A stretch of DNA of 64,000 bases from Iris pallida (lineage: Eukaryota; Streptophyta; Magnoliopsida; Asparagales; Iridaceae). The position numbers were made by a program, and so were the translations under genes. The notes beneath the pieces are model-generated. The model saw only the letters and a list, made by a program, of their open reading frames with translations. It was not told the DNA's origin and made no database searches. This document shows, piece by piece, positions 32,583 to 44,450 of the stretch. The stretch covers positions 186,001-250,000 of the forward strand of contig JANAVB010016209.1 of the NCBI GenBank assembly GCA_029216955.1, written 5' to 3'. How positions within the stretch are numbered: position 1 is the stretch's first letter; every line of letters starts with the position of its first letter.

Positions 32583-33866
32583 TCATCGAGCTCGTGAAGG
32601 CCCAGCATCGTCTGATGGATCAGTGAAGGAACAACGAGGGTCTACGAAGGCTGCATCCAGATCTAAGTAGCGAATAACCCAAGGGTCATCGATACGATAT
32701 CCCTCACGACCAGGGTCCCGCTCCATAGGAATAGGCATGGAAGGATGGCGAGACATGGAGTACCGAATATCGTGCAGCGAGTTACTGATGGCACTCATCA
32801 GCAGGGTGGTCCGGTAATCCAGCTGAGTCCAACGATCATCCTCTAGGGAGAAGCGATCGCGGAGCATAGTCTGAAGAGACTCGAGAGTGGCAGGAGGAGG
32901 AGGAGGAGGATCCTGTCCAAGAGGAGGTATATCGGGCTCATCGTCAGAGTGCTCAGACACGACGGGTGAGCCAACGGCTGCCTGAAGCCTCCGTGCCTTA
33001 GAGAGGAAGGCAGGGGCAGGTAAGAACTGGCACTCATCAAGTGGTATGCGAAACGCACGAAATACCATAGGAAGATACAAAGCATAAACCAAGGATCTTG
33101 GTTTCTTCCTACAATTAATCATCCAGTCCATCATGGTACGTGGAAGATTAAATGGTACATGAAAGTGAAGGTGATATAAGGCCGAGATTTCAAAGTAGGT
33201 GACTTCATCGGTGGATCCTACTTTGGGTAGAATAGTGTTGAAAATAATCTGATGAAGTTCATAAAAATAGGGATTGAGATACTTGGCCAAAAGCTTACGA
33301 GGACGTGTGTTAGGGGTACACAAGTCGTCGTTGAAGCTTTCAAGTGAAGACCCATCGAGAAATTTAAACGATCGAGCTTCAACAAGCTTTTCCCATAAGT
33401 TTGGCTCTTGGAGTTCAAGGTATTCGGCCAAATCGAAATCATCAAAAGAGATGTCAATTCCCGTAACCCGTGAGAAAATATGTGTATCATCATGAGTTAG
33501 GTTGCAGTAAAATATTTGAATAGCACTACGATAAATGACCGAGTTGGTGGTGACAAGTTCGTCAAGGCAAAGATCATAAAAAAGTGCATCATATTGAGAG
33601 AAAATAGTAAAATTGATAGGGTGACCCGTAAACACCGAACGTGTCCAAAAATCACTAAACCAATCATTAGATGTGTCGAGTGATACAAATATTCGATCGT
33701 CAAATGTGTTTGGGTCAAGTGGACGAGGTGGGTTGAACAACGGGTGGATAGGTGGTTGTTGTTCAACGGGCGGTGCAACGGGCGGTTCAACGCGAGAAGG
33801 AGCATTCGAAGAGGACGCTCCCTCGGTTCGAAGTCTCTTCCCGCGATTGAACAAACGTGGAGCCAT
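32583..33866 (-). CDS. Sirevirus env-like / putative plant retrotransposon protein
   Basis: 427 codons uninterrupted from ATG (33866) to stop. Residues 1-60 are basic, then Pro-rich. About residues 60-280 resemble the 'putative plant transposon protein' domain found in the third ORF of Sireviruses, with FFYDLCLDELV-like and IYRSAIQIFYCNL, IFSRVTGIDISFDDFDLAEYL blocks. The C-terminal third has a poly-Pro run and is acidic. I see no signal peptide or transmembrane helix, so a membrane-fusion role is not supported by sequence; the function of this ORF is unknown in the family. It lies 770 bp downstream of pol and is intact, although gag-pol is not. Confidence 0.75.
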   Translation of the reverse strand: MAPRLFNRGKRLRTEGASSSNAPSRVEPPVAPPVEQQPPIHPLFNPPRPLDPNTFDDRIFVSLDTSNDWFSDFWTRSVFTGHPINFTIFSQYDALFYDLCLDELVTTNSVIYRSAIQIFYCNLTHDDTHIFSRVTGIDISFDDFDLAEYLELQEPNLWEKLVEARSFKFLDGSSLESFNDDLCTPNTRPRKLLAKYLNPYFYELHQIIFNTILPKVGSTDEVTYFEISALYHLHFHVPFNLPRTMMDWMINCRKKPRSLVYALYLPMVFRAFRIPLDECQFLPAPAFLSKARRLQAAVGSPVVSEHSDDEPDIPPLGQDPPPPPPATLESLQTMLRDRFSLEDDRWTQLDYRTTLLMSAISNSLHDIRYSMSRHPSMPIPMERDPGREGYRIDDPWVIRYLDLDAAFVDPRCSFTDPSDDAGPSRAR

Positions 33867-33993
33867 GAAACAATAAAGATAATAGAGGAAATTGAAATAA
33901 GAAAAGTGTTGAGATATACCTCAAAGTGATGATGAACAATGAAGGAGAATGGTGAAAGAGGCCTTCTCCTTGAGTTTGGGGAAGCGATGAGCT

Positions 33994-34240
33994 CTAGAAA
34001 GGAAGAACTAGGGTTAGGGTTTTGAGAAAAAGTGTTTGGAGAAGTGGAAAAGGTGGCAATGGAGGAGAGGAGAGAGGAGAGCCCGAATATATGTGAAGGG
34101 TTCCAATTGGTCGGAACAAAAATGGGCCATTGGATCTATTTATGATCAGCGGCTGAGACTGTTCCCGGTTCTGGAACAGCCAGGCCAAATTCGGCCCGAA
34201 CTCTGGTTAGGGCAGAGTTCGGCCCGAATTCTGGATTTTG
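33994..34240 (-). promoter_or_regulatory. LTR-like promoter module upstream of the env-like ORF
   Basis: Two TTCGGCC-core near-palindromes (34187-34205 and 34213-34233) of the same type as those in the LTR U3 precede a TATA-like CATAAATAG (34144-34136 on the minus strand). Next come a C/T-rich leader and AAACCCTAACCCTAG (34024-34009), a telo-box found in plant 5' UTRs, then the env-like ATG at 33866. In the LTR the same order is seen: palindromes (40288-40438), then CTATAAATAG (40274-40265). Confidence 0.5.
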
Positions 34241-34638
34241 TTGACAGAACAGGAATCAGGCTGAGAAGAAAAAAAATGGTTAAGTGTGAGAGACCAAAGA
34301 AAAAGGAAAGTGAGGACATATACAAGAAAGACTTAAGTGGAGAATGACAGAAAGTTAACTATGAAGCAAAGTGAAGTTTTGAAAATTTGCATTTTAGCAT
34401 GTAATAAATTAAAAATAAACCATGTAATAAACAAGGAATTATGTCATAATTCAATATTTTGAAGCTGCCATGGGTTAGCTGCAGGGGCCGGATCCCAGCT
34501 AGCGGTAGTCCTGAGGACTAGTACACTGTGTCGCTTAGGCTTTTACACCTTGTTGTCAGAAGGACCCTTTCGGCTTGTACCCATAGCAATTTTATCATAA
34601 AATAATCAAGACATACTCGATATTTACACAGGTTTATT

Positions 34639-37392
34639 TTAATTAATAATAGCTTCATCCAAAATTCTATGTTCACGACAGAGAAAATTGAAGCGCTCTT
34701 CGGATAATGGTTTTGTGAAAAAATTTGCTAGCTGATGATCAGTGTCAATAAATCCTAAATTAATAGTACTATTTTGCTGATGATCACGCAAAAAGTGGTG
34801 ACGTATTTCAATGTGCTTCGTACGTGAGTGACAAATGGAGTTCTTAGTGAGATTTATAGCACTAGTGTTGTCACAAAAGATTGGAATGTGCATAAAAGAT
34901 AAGTTGTAGTCTTCAAGGGTTTGCTTCATCCACAGAATTTTTGCACAACAATGCCCAGCTGTGATGTATTCAGCTTCTGTTGTGGATAGTGCGACAGAAT
35001 TCTGCTTCTTGCTAAACCAAGAGACTAAAGCCTTTCCTAATAAATGACACGTACCGCTCGTACTTTTACGGTCGACCTTGCATCCGGCAAAATCAGCATC
35101 AGAGTAACCAATGAGGTCAAATGATGTTGACTTGGGATACCATAGGCCCACTATAACCGTACCCTTAAGGTATCGAAAGATACGCTTAACAGCAGTCATG
35201 TGTGATTCCTTAGGATTTGCTTGATATCTAGCACACAGGCAAATGCTAAACATAATATCAGGGCGACTAGCAGTTAAATAGAGTAGACTGCCTATCATTC
35301 CTCGATACTTACGTTGGTCCACAGGTTTGCCGCTTTCATCTGGTTCTAGTTTAGTTGTAGTAGCCATTGGAGTGCTGATTGGTTTGACGTTGTCAAGGTC
35401 AAATTTTTTCAGCATGTCCTTTGTATACTTCGACTGACAGATGAAAGTTCCATTTGACATTTGTTTGACTTGCAGTCCAAGAAAGTAGTTGAGCTCCCCC
35501 ATCATGCTCATCTCAAACTCGGTCTGCATACACTTGGAAAAATCTTGACAGAGGGTTTCATCAGTAGAACCAAATATAATATCATCTACATATATTTGTA
35601 CTAAGAGAATAGTGTCTTTGAAAGATTTTATAAAAGGTGTGGTGTCAATTTTCCCTTTAGAAAAACCTTTCTCAAGCAAGAAATTGCTTAGCCGTTCATA
35701 CCAAGCTCTAGGGGCTTGTTTGAGGCCATATAGCGCTTTCTTCAGCTTGAAAACATGGTCGAAAAATTTGTGATTTTCAAAGCCAGGAGGTTGTTTCACA
35801 TAAACTTCCTCCTTAATAAATCCATTCAAGAAAGCACTTTTAACATCCATTTGAAATAATTTGAAATTTTGAAAATTTACAAATGCACAAAGCATCCGAA
35901 TGGATTCCAATCTAGCAACAGGAGCATACGTCTCATCGTAGTCGATACCTTCCTCTTGGTTGTATCCTTGGGCTACTAGACGAGCTTTGTTGCGTGTGAC
36001 TGAACCATCTTTATTTACTTTGTTTCTAAAAATCCATTTAGTACCAATGATCGAGTGATTGGCCGGTCTAGGAACGAGTTCCCATACTTGGCTCCTCTCG
36101 AATTGGTTGAGTTCCTCTTGCATAGCAGAAATCCAAAATTCATCATTAAAAGTTTCTAAAATGTTTTTTGGCTCAATTTGTGAAATAAAGGCAGTGCTAG
36201 CAATAGAGTCTCTTAATGATGATCTAGTAGTTACTCCACGTAAAACCTCACCGATTACCAAATTTTCTGGATGTGACGGCTTGAAAGAGAATTTCTTTGG
36301 CAAGCCCTCCAGAGAATTGGTTTCGGTTGTGGTATTCATTGGAGTAGAAGTTGATGGCTCAACATCATCATCAAGAGTAGCTGCTGCACTGTTATCTTCA
36401 TCAAAAGTCACATTTGTAGACTATTCCATAATTAATGAGCGTTTGTTAAATACTCTATATCTCTTGCTCTTGGCAGCGTAGCCAAAGAAAATACCATCGT
36501 CAGCTTTGGCATCAAATTTGCCTAAGTTGTCTTTGGTGTTAAGGATAAAACATCTACAACCAAAAACTCTAAAATAACAAACATTTGGGGTTCTTCCAAA
36601 CCAAAGCTCATAGGGTATTTTCTTCGTAATAGGACGAATAAGCACCCTATTTAAAATATGGCATGCTGTACTGACAGCTTCAGCCTAAAAGTATTTCGAA
36701 AGTAAAAACTTGTTCAACATGACTCTAGCCATATCGCCAAGAGTCCTATTCTTCCGCTCCACAACACCATTTTGTTGAGAAGTTCTTGGACAAGAAAACT
36801 CATGATCAAAACCATTAGAATCACAAAACTTTTCAAAATCAGTATTTTCGAATTCGCCTCCATGATCACTTCGGATTCGAATAATCATGTAGCCTTTTTC
36901 ATTTTGAACTTTCTTAACAAAAATCTTGAAAACCGAAACAACATCGCTTTTATTTGTAAGAAAGAAAACCCATGTAAATCTAGAAAAATTATCAACAATG
37001 ACAAAAGCGTAGAGTTTTCCACCATGACTAGCTACTCTACTAGGGCCAAATAAATCCATATGAAGAAGTTGCAAAGGTCTAGTAGTACTTACAGAGTTTA
37101 TGGAATGAAATGAGGACTTAGTTGCCTTATTCAATTCACATTCGGCACATACAGTGTCCTTTTTGAATGTGATGTCGGGCAAGCCTCTAACTAGCTTCTT
37201 AGTCGATAGCCTGGATATCGTATCCATGTTGGCATGACCAAGACGCTGGTGCCACAGTAATCTTTCATCCTTATGAGCATATAGGCATCTACCTGTATTG
37301 TTAGTATCTCTAGACAGATAGAAAATATAAATATTATCCTCTCTTACCCCTTCAAAAGCAATGTCCCCTGTTGACCTATCAAAATAAAGCAT
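34639..37392 (-). pseudogene. Sirevirus copy B pol: integrase, reverse transcriptase, RNase H
   Basis: One minus-strand frame with two nonsense codons. 37392-36685 has the GAG-pre/integrase zinc region (WHQRLGHANM...CAECELNKA) and catalytic core D (LLHMDLFG), D (RSDHGGEF), E (NGVVERKNR). A TAG at 36687-36685 replaces a Trp seen in copy A. 36645-36421 continues with ELWFGRTPNVCYFRVFGC and ends in TAG (Glu in copy A). From 36411, 590 codons are open, with [38 protein letters not shown] and YVDDIIFGS (residues 274-277 of this block), then RNase H with SDADFAGC and STTEAEYI. The enzyme set is complete in content but would not be made as one protein. Confidence 0.9.
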
Positions 37393-37676
37393 TTATTTTG
37401 TCCAAAGTTAATGTCATATCCATGGTCAGCAAGATGACTAATGCTGAGCAGGTTATGCTTTAACTCGGTCACTAGGCAGACATCCTTTATTACGGGAGAG
37501 GGAGGATGACCAATAATACCATTACCTATAATATACCATTTTAGGTTGTTACCGAAGGATACATATCCTTCTCTCTTCATCGATAGTGATGCGAAAAGAT
37601 TTGCGTCTCCCGTCATATGTCGCGAGCATCCACTATCGAGAATCCACTTACTCTTAGTTGAGGAGGGAAGGTCCAC
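37344..37676 (-). pseudogene. Sirevirus copy B protease region
   Basis: 110 codons containing KWILDSGCSRHMTGD, the copia aspartic protease active site (DSG), and HNLLSISHLADHGYDINF, the domain end. It is out of frame with the gag linker before it (frameshift near 37665) and with integrase after it (frameshift between 37344 and 37392). Confidence 0.85.
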
Positions 37677-38257
37677 CTACATCAAGAGTAGATGTGACCT
37701 TTGGTACCCAAGTTCTTAAGGGTCCTGAAAAGTTAGTTTTCGGAAACCATGCATATATCTTTCTTTCTACTAATCTTCTAATTCTACATTGTGGTGAAAT
37801 GTGTCCATGTAATCCACAATAAGTACATATAACATTCCTATTTATGTTAGGAGCATACATATGATGTCTATGAGTAGAGTAATGTGGAGTAGCATGATGA
37901 TATATAGAGTTAGCATGGTGATAATGTCTATATGTAGAGTGATGTGGAGCAGTATGGTGATAATGTCTATATGGAATAGCATGGTGATGATGTCTATATG
38001 GAATAGCATGGTGATGATGTCTATATGTAGAGTGATGGTGATTTTGTGCAACATAGTGATGATTGTATCTATGTGTAGCATGATGATTCTGTGACAAATG
38101 AGAATTATTTTTACGGGCATGTGGTTTGTGTGCTTTATGAAAGTGTGTGTATATGTAAGCATGATTATGAGCTGTAGGTGGATGACGTGGTTGACTAGTA
38201 TGAGTAGTGGCATGCTTTGTGTGTATCTCATGTGATTGGGTTTGAGGTTGAGCAACC
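37654..38257 (-). pseudogene. Sirevirus His-rich linker with second zinc motif
   Basis: Minus-strand frame 38097-37654 encodes about 70 residues dominated by HHHH, PYR and STYRH units, followed by CTYCGLHGHISPQC, a CCHC-type zinc knuckle. The DNA of 37900-38090 is a short tandem repeat (unit about 27-30 bp with ATAGCATGGTGATGATG). The preceding part (38257 upward) is separated by a TAG. This linker joins gag to protease. Confidence 0.65.
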
Positions 38258-39726
38258 TATTTTCCCAATTTAGTCTCTAATTTCTTAGAGACAGCCTGCA
38301 GTTCAGTAACCTTAGCATTCAAACCATATATCTTAGTGATAGAAATCTTGTGTCTACTCTTTTCTTCAGCATGCTCCGTGTTGAGTGCTGTGATTTCTTG
38401 TGTTTGTTGTTCAATGCGTGCTTCGGCATCATGTAGGCTTATTTTAAGCTTAGATACCTCATTTGTGACATCCGTGGGTGAAGTGTCTCTAATGTTATCA
38501 AGCATTAAAGAAAGTCTTTAAATTTTGACTTCATAACTTTTGATCTTTTCCTTGGCATGTTTATATTTACCAATGACCATTTTGTGATCATCAAGTAAAT
38601 CGGTGAAAGCATCGCCAAGTTCATCAAAAGAGAAATCATCAAGAGTTTCGTTTGATACCTTGTCGGACGTTGCCATTAGGCACACGTTTGCAGCGTCTTG
38701 AGGAGAGTCTTTTTCTTCCTCGGAGTCACTAGCTTCGCTTTCATGCCAAATGCTTGTGTTGGCATATTTCTTTGAGGAAGTCTTCTTGTATGGTTTCTCA
38801 TAGCGGTTGTTCTTCTTTAAGAATGGACAGTCTTTTCGGACGTGTCCCGTCTTTTTGCAACCGTAGCATGTTGGCTCTTCTTCGTCATCTTCTTGTGGTT
38901 CCTTCTTTCTTCGGTTGAAGCGAAGGAATTTCTTGAAGTTGCGGACAAGGAGAGCTTGATCATCACCTTTCGAGTTGTCGTCATTCGTCTCTTCGGAGTC
39001 AGTCCTTCGTCGGTGAGCTTTGAGGGCGATCTCCTTAGCCTTAGGAGCAGGCTCTTCGAAGTCCTTGAGGTCAAGCTCATGAGTCATCAGCTTTCCCATC
39101 AAGGTCTCCATAGACATAGTTGTGAGATCATTTCCTTCTATGATGGCTGTCACCTTAGGGTTCCAAATTTTTGGTAGCCCCCTAAGTAGCTTGCGAATCT
39201 TCTCGTGATTTGAATATTGTTTGCCGAGCGAAGATAGGGGATTGATGATGTCGAGGAATCTTGTGAACATTTGTGTGATCGTCTCATTTGGCTTCATCTT
39301 GAAAGCCTCATATTCTTGAGTGAGACGGCTTATCTTCGATTCCTTGACTTGGGTGGTTCCTTCATGTGTCACTTCTAGAAGTCTCCATACTTCGTGAGAG
39401 GTGGTGCATGTTGAGACCCTGTTGAACTCATTCATGTCTACAGTACAGAATAAAGCATTAATAGCTCTTGCGTCGAGACTTGCCTGTTTCTTCTCCTCGT
39501 CAGAATATTTGTCATGTGGTTTCTCAACGAGATCACCATTGACAACTATCCTGGCGGGCTTTTTGTAACCATCGGTGAAGATGGTCCACAGGTCGAAGTC
39601 TAGCGACTTGAGATAAAAGCTCATCCTTGTTTTCCAATAGGTGTAGTTAGTTCCATCAAATAGGGGAGGCCTATGAGTGGACTGCCCTTCACCGTGATTG
39701 GAAATCAAGGATTGTGTGGTTGCCAT
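38257..39726 (-). pseudogene. Sirevirus copy B gag
   Basis: ATG at 39726, 54 nt inside the LTR boundary. 402 codons are open to a TAA at 38520-38518; the same frame then continues to 38257 with a Gln/Glu-rich coiled-coil-like segment. In copy A the corresponding codon is His, so the TAA is a mutation. Visible features are PPLFDGTNYTYWKTRM (start of the copia gag domain), VWRLLEVTHEGTTQVK, LLRGLPKIWNPKVTAI, and the CCHC knuckle CYGCKKTGHVRKDC at residues 287-300. It encodes the capsid/nucleocapsid protein. Confidence 0.9.
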
Positions 39727-39763
39727 GGATCAGCTCTAGGATGTTAGTCCTTGTTGAGAGAAC

Positions 39764-39778
39764 CGAGCTCTGATACCA
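39764..39778 (-). promoter_or_regulatory. Primer binding site (tRNA-iMet type)
   Basis: TGGTATCAGAGCTCG on the minus strand, two bases inside the 5' LTR, matches the 3' end of plant initiator Met tRNA. Confidence 0.9.
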
Positions 39779-39780
39779 AT

Positions 39781-40731
39781 TGAAGAACAGATGGCAACTC
39801 TAGAGGGGGGTGAATAGAGTTTATAACGATATAACCAATTAAAAATTAAACTCTTTCACAAGCTGAAAGTAATCAGAGTAAATACGGAAATAAATAAGGA
39901 GCAAAAAAGCATACGCAAACACAGCCAATTTTTAACCTGGTTTCCCTCGTAGAGGACTAGTCCAGGCCTGAGAACTCTAGCTCAGGATTAAATCCACTAT
40001 TTGTGAAATAGTATTTACACCCCGTACCTTTTTTTCAGAAGAGCACATCAACTTCTTACAAAGATCGCAGTGGCGATGCTTAGAATTTTTCAAGCGACTT
40101 CTTGAACTCTTGCACAAACTCCTAACTGAAAAATACTGAGCACTTGAGGCTTAGGGAGCTTGTGGCTAGTAGATGAAGAAGGATATGGATTGTATTGAGC
40201 TTTAGAGAGAAGAGAAGAGAAGAGAAGAGAAGATTGGATGATTTGAAATGAGAGAAATTATGGCCTATTTATAGGATACCAGGTAGGCAGAATTCGGCCA
40301 GAATTCTGGTTGGATCATTCAAAAATTTGGCCGTTGGACAACTTGCAACCAGCCAACCCTAAAAATTAGGGTACTGATTTTTAGGGGACAGAGTTCGGCC
40401 CGAACTCTGTGTGGAGGCAGAGTTTGGCCCGAACTCTGTCTCCAGAGCACAGAATGGGTCATTGGTCCAATGGACTTATTTAGATGTGTGTGGAGCTTTT
40501 GGATTTTGGGTAAGGTATAGGTTAAGTCTCAGATGCTCAGCACAACTCAGCTTACATAATTCTAGACTCAATAAAGTTTATAAAATACAGACTCAAAAAT
40601 GACTTGCATTGCAAAACTGGGCTGTCGTCGGACTTGTGCTGGATGTAGTCTTTATGTGTCGTATTGAATTATCACAAGTATTATTTAGTCAATTCTATCA
40701 ATATTTGGTTGACTGTGACTTTGTGTCAACA
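39781..40731 (-). repeat. Sirevirus copy B 5' LTR
   Basis: 951 bp. The minus strand begins TGTTGACACAAAG. Palindromes at 40418-40438, 40388-40410 (perfect, 11-nt arms) and 40288-40308; TATA box CTATAAATAG at 40274-40265. The R/U5 region follows. Confidence 0.95.
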
Positions 40732-40736
40732 CATTA

Positions 40737-41142
40737 AATACTCAATATGACTATATCTTCGTCTTAACTACTCGTCCCTTCCTCGACCTTCTATCGTGAC
40801 CTTCTAATCACTCAAATTTAGGAGTGATTCTAATTGTTTCTGCCCTCAACCTACTCTCAAGATGCCATATCTTCAAGATCTCTAATCTATTTTTCTCTTG
40901 ATACAACACTATTTCTTACCGCATGTTATCTTGGTCCAGCTTTAACCCTTGATCATTTTCATTCTTGCATTAATTAGCCATATCCATAATTATTTTCGTA
41001 TTTATCTAAATCATGACTTTCTAAATACAAGTTTGTGTTAAAAGTCGTCCATGATTTGATCGTATCGATATACCCTTGTACTTTCTCAGTCCCCCTACAT
41101 ATTCTTAATTTCGAGGACGAAATTCTTGTAAGTTGGGCAGGA
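40737..41142 (+). mobile_element. G1 internal 3' end with polypurine tract
   Basis: Non-coding. Ends with TTCGAGGACGAAATTC (41110-41125) and AAGTTGGGCAGGA before the LTR, the usual arrangement in plant gypsy elements. Confidence 0.7.
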
Positions 41143-42585
41143 TGTAAACCCCCTAATTTTTACTACATTTTTTTTATTGGATTTTTATTTTGCGTATTGT
41201 ACGTCGTGTGTCGTATTTGCTCGTCGAGTGCGAATATTTGCGAGCTACACATTTTAGAAAAATAGTTTTGATTATATATTTTATTTATGAAGGATAGTTT
41301 CAAACTAATATATATAATAATTATTTTTATTAAAAGTTGTGAAAAGTATCTATCGAGGTTGGTAAAACTTATTATTTTATTTATTTATAAAATGTTATCT
41401 TATTTTAATAGTGGTAATTTAGAAAACTAGATTTATGTGAATATTCTACTCGTGTAAAGCACATGAAAATTATTTCATTTTTAAAATTTAATTTTATTAT
41501 TTGTAATAAATTATTTAGCAAGAAGGAATTTTAAATATTTGAATATTTATATTTATTTTCGAAATTATTTTTAATGATATTTTATTAGTTATGAAAAAGC
41601 ATTTAAAATTTGTTTTATTTAATGCTTAACTAATTTTGGTGATTTAAATTTGGAAAAAGATATTGTTGACTTTATTCTAATAGCTTTAAAATAAAGACGA
41701 GATTTAGCTAGATTTGAAAATTGGTTGGATTTAAATGATTTATATTTGATTTAATTTTAAATGGTGAATTATCTATGAGGGATTTAATTACTCCTACCCC
41801 TTATCTGAATAGGAGCCTCCATCTCCTATATAAGGAGTCTCCATATTCTCCCCCTTCACAAATTGTCTACTAATTTCTCCAAAAATATACGTGCGTGCAT
41901 CGTGTCCGTATTTTTCGTCCAATTCTTATTCCACTTTTTACACATACAAATTTTTTCCATGTCGGACAAACCCCGACACAATCCACCCGACCATAAACCC
42001 TAAACCTAATCCAAATCCTGAGCACTGTCGCGCCATCTCGATCGCCGATCCCAGCCTGTTCTCGGCCATCTCAACACCAGCACCCCTGCCTCGTCGTTTT
42101 TCCGACATCCTGGCCGACCCCAGATATAGTTCCGCATCGGCCGCTTCGACTTCCCCAATCCTAGCCCCATGTTTTGTCCGTCGTCGCGTCGTAGCTCGTC
42201 CACCACAACAGACCCCCACGCACATCACCCGCTCAATCCCAACCCGACGACAACCACCGTTCCACCATCCCCATCACGACCCAAAACCCCGACCAACCGA
42301 GCCAGACCGTCGGCCACAGATCCCTGTCTTCACGGCTCCATCACTACCACAGGAACCCTTGTCGACTCCAGACTCTAACACCCCGTCACCTTCGAACAGC
42401 CGACCCCTCTTCCCGCCACCACCGTCAGCACCACCACCCAACCACACCACCACCGCGGCAACCACCGCGGCAGCCCAAACCACCACCACTATCAGCAACA
42501 GAAAAATCCCCAAAAATAAATAAATAAATCCTAACCTAATCACTCACCTCTGCCGGCCAGATCGACCGCCGCGGCGTGCCCAACG
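41143..42585 (+). repeat. G1 3' LTR, truncated
   Basis: Starts TGTAAACCCCC and is collinear with 13803-14161 plus 22624-23692. It lacks the CACTA insertion: the empty site is at 41505-41507. It stops at 42585 where Sirevirus copy A gag begins, so its last 2.6 kb are deleted. Confidence 0.85.
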
Positions 42586-44450
42586 ATCACTAAAGGCAAC
42601 GATCACTAGAGGCAAGTATTTTTCGTGGATGTAGTGTTTCTAACATTTTCTAATAAGCATGAAAGTCTATGGATCTCAGCTTCATGAGCCATGATTTTAT
42701 CTTTAGCATGTTTATATTTGTTAATAACCTTTTTGTGTTCTTCAAGTAGATCACTAAGGGCATCACCTAGTTCATCAAAAAAAAAGTCGTCAAGAGAATC
42801 ATTTACCTTATCTGAAGTTGCCATTAGGCAGACGTTTGCGGAGAGTCATCTTCTTCGTATGAATCACTGGCCTCGCTTTCGTGCCAGATGCTAGTGTTGG
42901 CATACTTCCTTGAGGTTGGCTTCTTGTACGGCTTTTCGTATCTGCTTCCTTTCTTTGCTACAGGACAATCTTTTCTGACGTGTCCCGTCTTCTTGCATTA
43001 GAAGCAGGTGGGTTCTTCCTCATCGTCTTTTTATTCCTTCTTCCTTCGGTTGAAGCGTAAGAACTTCTTGAAATTTCAAACCATGAGTGCTTGATCGTCA
43101 CCTTCGGAATCTTCGTCATCTGTTTCCTCTAAAATGGTTCTTCGGTGATGAGCTCTTAAGGCAATTTCTTTTTCTTTTGGAGCAGTTTATTCAAAATCTT
43201 TGAGGTCGAGCTCATGCGTCATCAGCTTGCCCATCAGAGTTTCTAGTGACATAGTCGTAAGATCATTTCCTTCGATAATCGTCGTAACCTTGGGGTTCCA
43301 GATCTTTGGCAATCCACTTAGCACTTTGTGTATCTTCTCATGGTTGGAATATACTTTGCCAAGGGAAGATAGAGGGTTGACGATGTCGAAAAATCTGGTG
43401 AACATCTGAGTAATCGTCTCATTTGGCTTCATTTTGAATGTATCGTATTATTGTGTCAGACGGCTGATCTTTGATTCTTTAACCTGTGTGGTTCCTTTAT
43501 GAGTCACCTCCGGAAGCCTCCATACTTCGTATGAGATGGAGCATATAGAGATCCTGTTGAATTCGGTCATGTCTATTGCACAGAAGAGAGCATTAATAGC
43601 CCTAGCATCTAAACTTGTATTTTTTTTCCTGGTCGAAATATTTATCGTAGAGTTTTTCAACAAGAGTCCCTTCGACAACTATTCTGGCAGGCTTTTGTAA
43701 CCATCAGTGACGACGGTCCATAGATCAAAGTCTAAAGACTTGAGATAAAAACTTATCCTAGTTTTCCAATAGGTGTAGTTAGTTCCGTCAAATAGGGGTG
43801 GCCTATTTGTGGACTATCTCTCACCATAGTTAGAAAAGGTAGGTTATGTGGTTGCCATGGATCAGCTCTAGGATGTTAATCCAATATAAGAGAACAGAAC
43901 TCTGATACCAATTGAAGTACATGTAGGCAACTCTAGAGGGAGGGTGAATAGAGTATGTGTCGATAATACCCAATTAAAAATTTAACTCTATTCAAGTCCA
44001 ACCAACAGAAATAATAATCAGAGTATAAGTACGGAATATAAATAGAGATCAGAGAAGCATACGCAGACACAACAGTTTTTAACCTGGTTTTCCTCGTGGA
44101 GGATTAATCCAGGCCTGAGAACTCTAGCTCAGGATTGAAATCTACTATTTGTGAAATAGCGTACAACCACGTGCCTTCACTCAGAAGAGCAGGCCAACTT
44201 CTTACAGATACACAGATGGCAAAACTTGGAATTGTCTAAGTGACTTCTTTTGAAACTCTTGCACACAAACTTCTAGTTGACTCGCACTGAGCACCTTGGA
44301 AGCTTGTGAAGTTTTGTGGCTAGTTAGATGGGAAGAATAAGCTCTAGAATGTATAGACTATAGGAGAAGAGAAGATGAGAAGATTGGATGATTGAAAATG
44401 AGATAAATCAAGGCCTATATATACTAGTCCAGAGAGGCAGAGTTCGGCCA
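42586..44450 (-). mobile_element. Sirevirus copy A, block 3: gag, primer site and truncated 5' LTR
   Basis: Collinear with copy B 38550-40310 and in the same order and strand as the other two copy A blocks. The region between copy B equivalents 37195 and about 38560 is missing, consistent with a deletion that also removed the G1 LTR end. The primer site TGGTATCAGAG lies at 43910-43900. The LTR (43913-44450) ends abruptly in the first palindrome (GCAGAGTTCGGCCA, 44437-44450). Confidence 0.8.
42606..43858 (-). pseudogene. Sirevirus copy A gag, decayed
   Basis: ATG at 43858. Pieces in different frames match copy B gag: 43678-43448 (LDARAINALFCAIDMTEFNR), 43432-43187 (MKPNETITQMFTRF... VLSGLPKIWNPKVT) and 42824-42606 (DDFFFDELGDALSDLLEEH). 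The zinc-knuckle region near 42990 has lost its frame. Several frameshifts and stops; not functional. Confidence 0.85.

Larger units (their letters stand above)
31183..40731 (-). mobile_element. Full-length Sirevirus-type Ty1/copia element with env-like ORF (copy B)
   Basis: LTRs 31183-32123 and 39781-40731 are flanked by CATTA (31178-31182, 40732-40736). On the minus strand: 5' LTR, tRNA-iMet primer site, gag with CCHC knuckle, His-rich linker with a second zinc motif, protease, integrase, RT/RNase H, an intact 427-codon env-like ORF, several GGGGGAG purine tracts, 3' LTR. Multiple polypurine tracts and LTR palindromes are known Sirevirus hallmarks. gag-pol has stops and frameshifts, so the copy is not autonomous. 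The LTRs are about 95% identical by eye, so it is a moderately old insertion. Confidence 0.95.
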
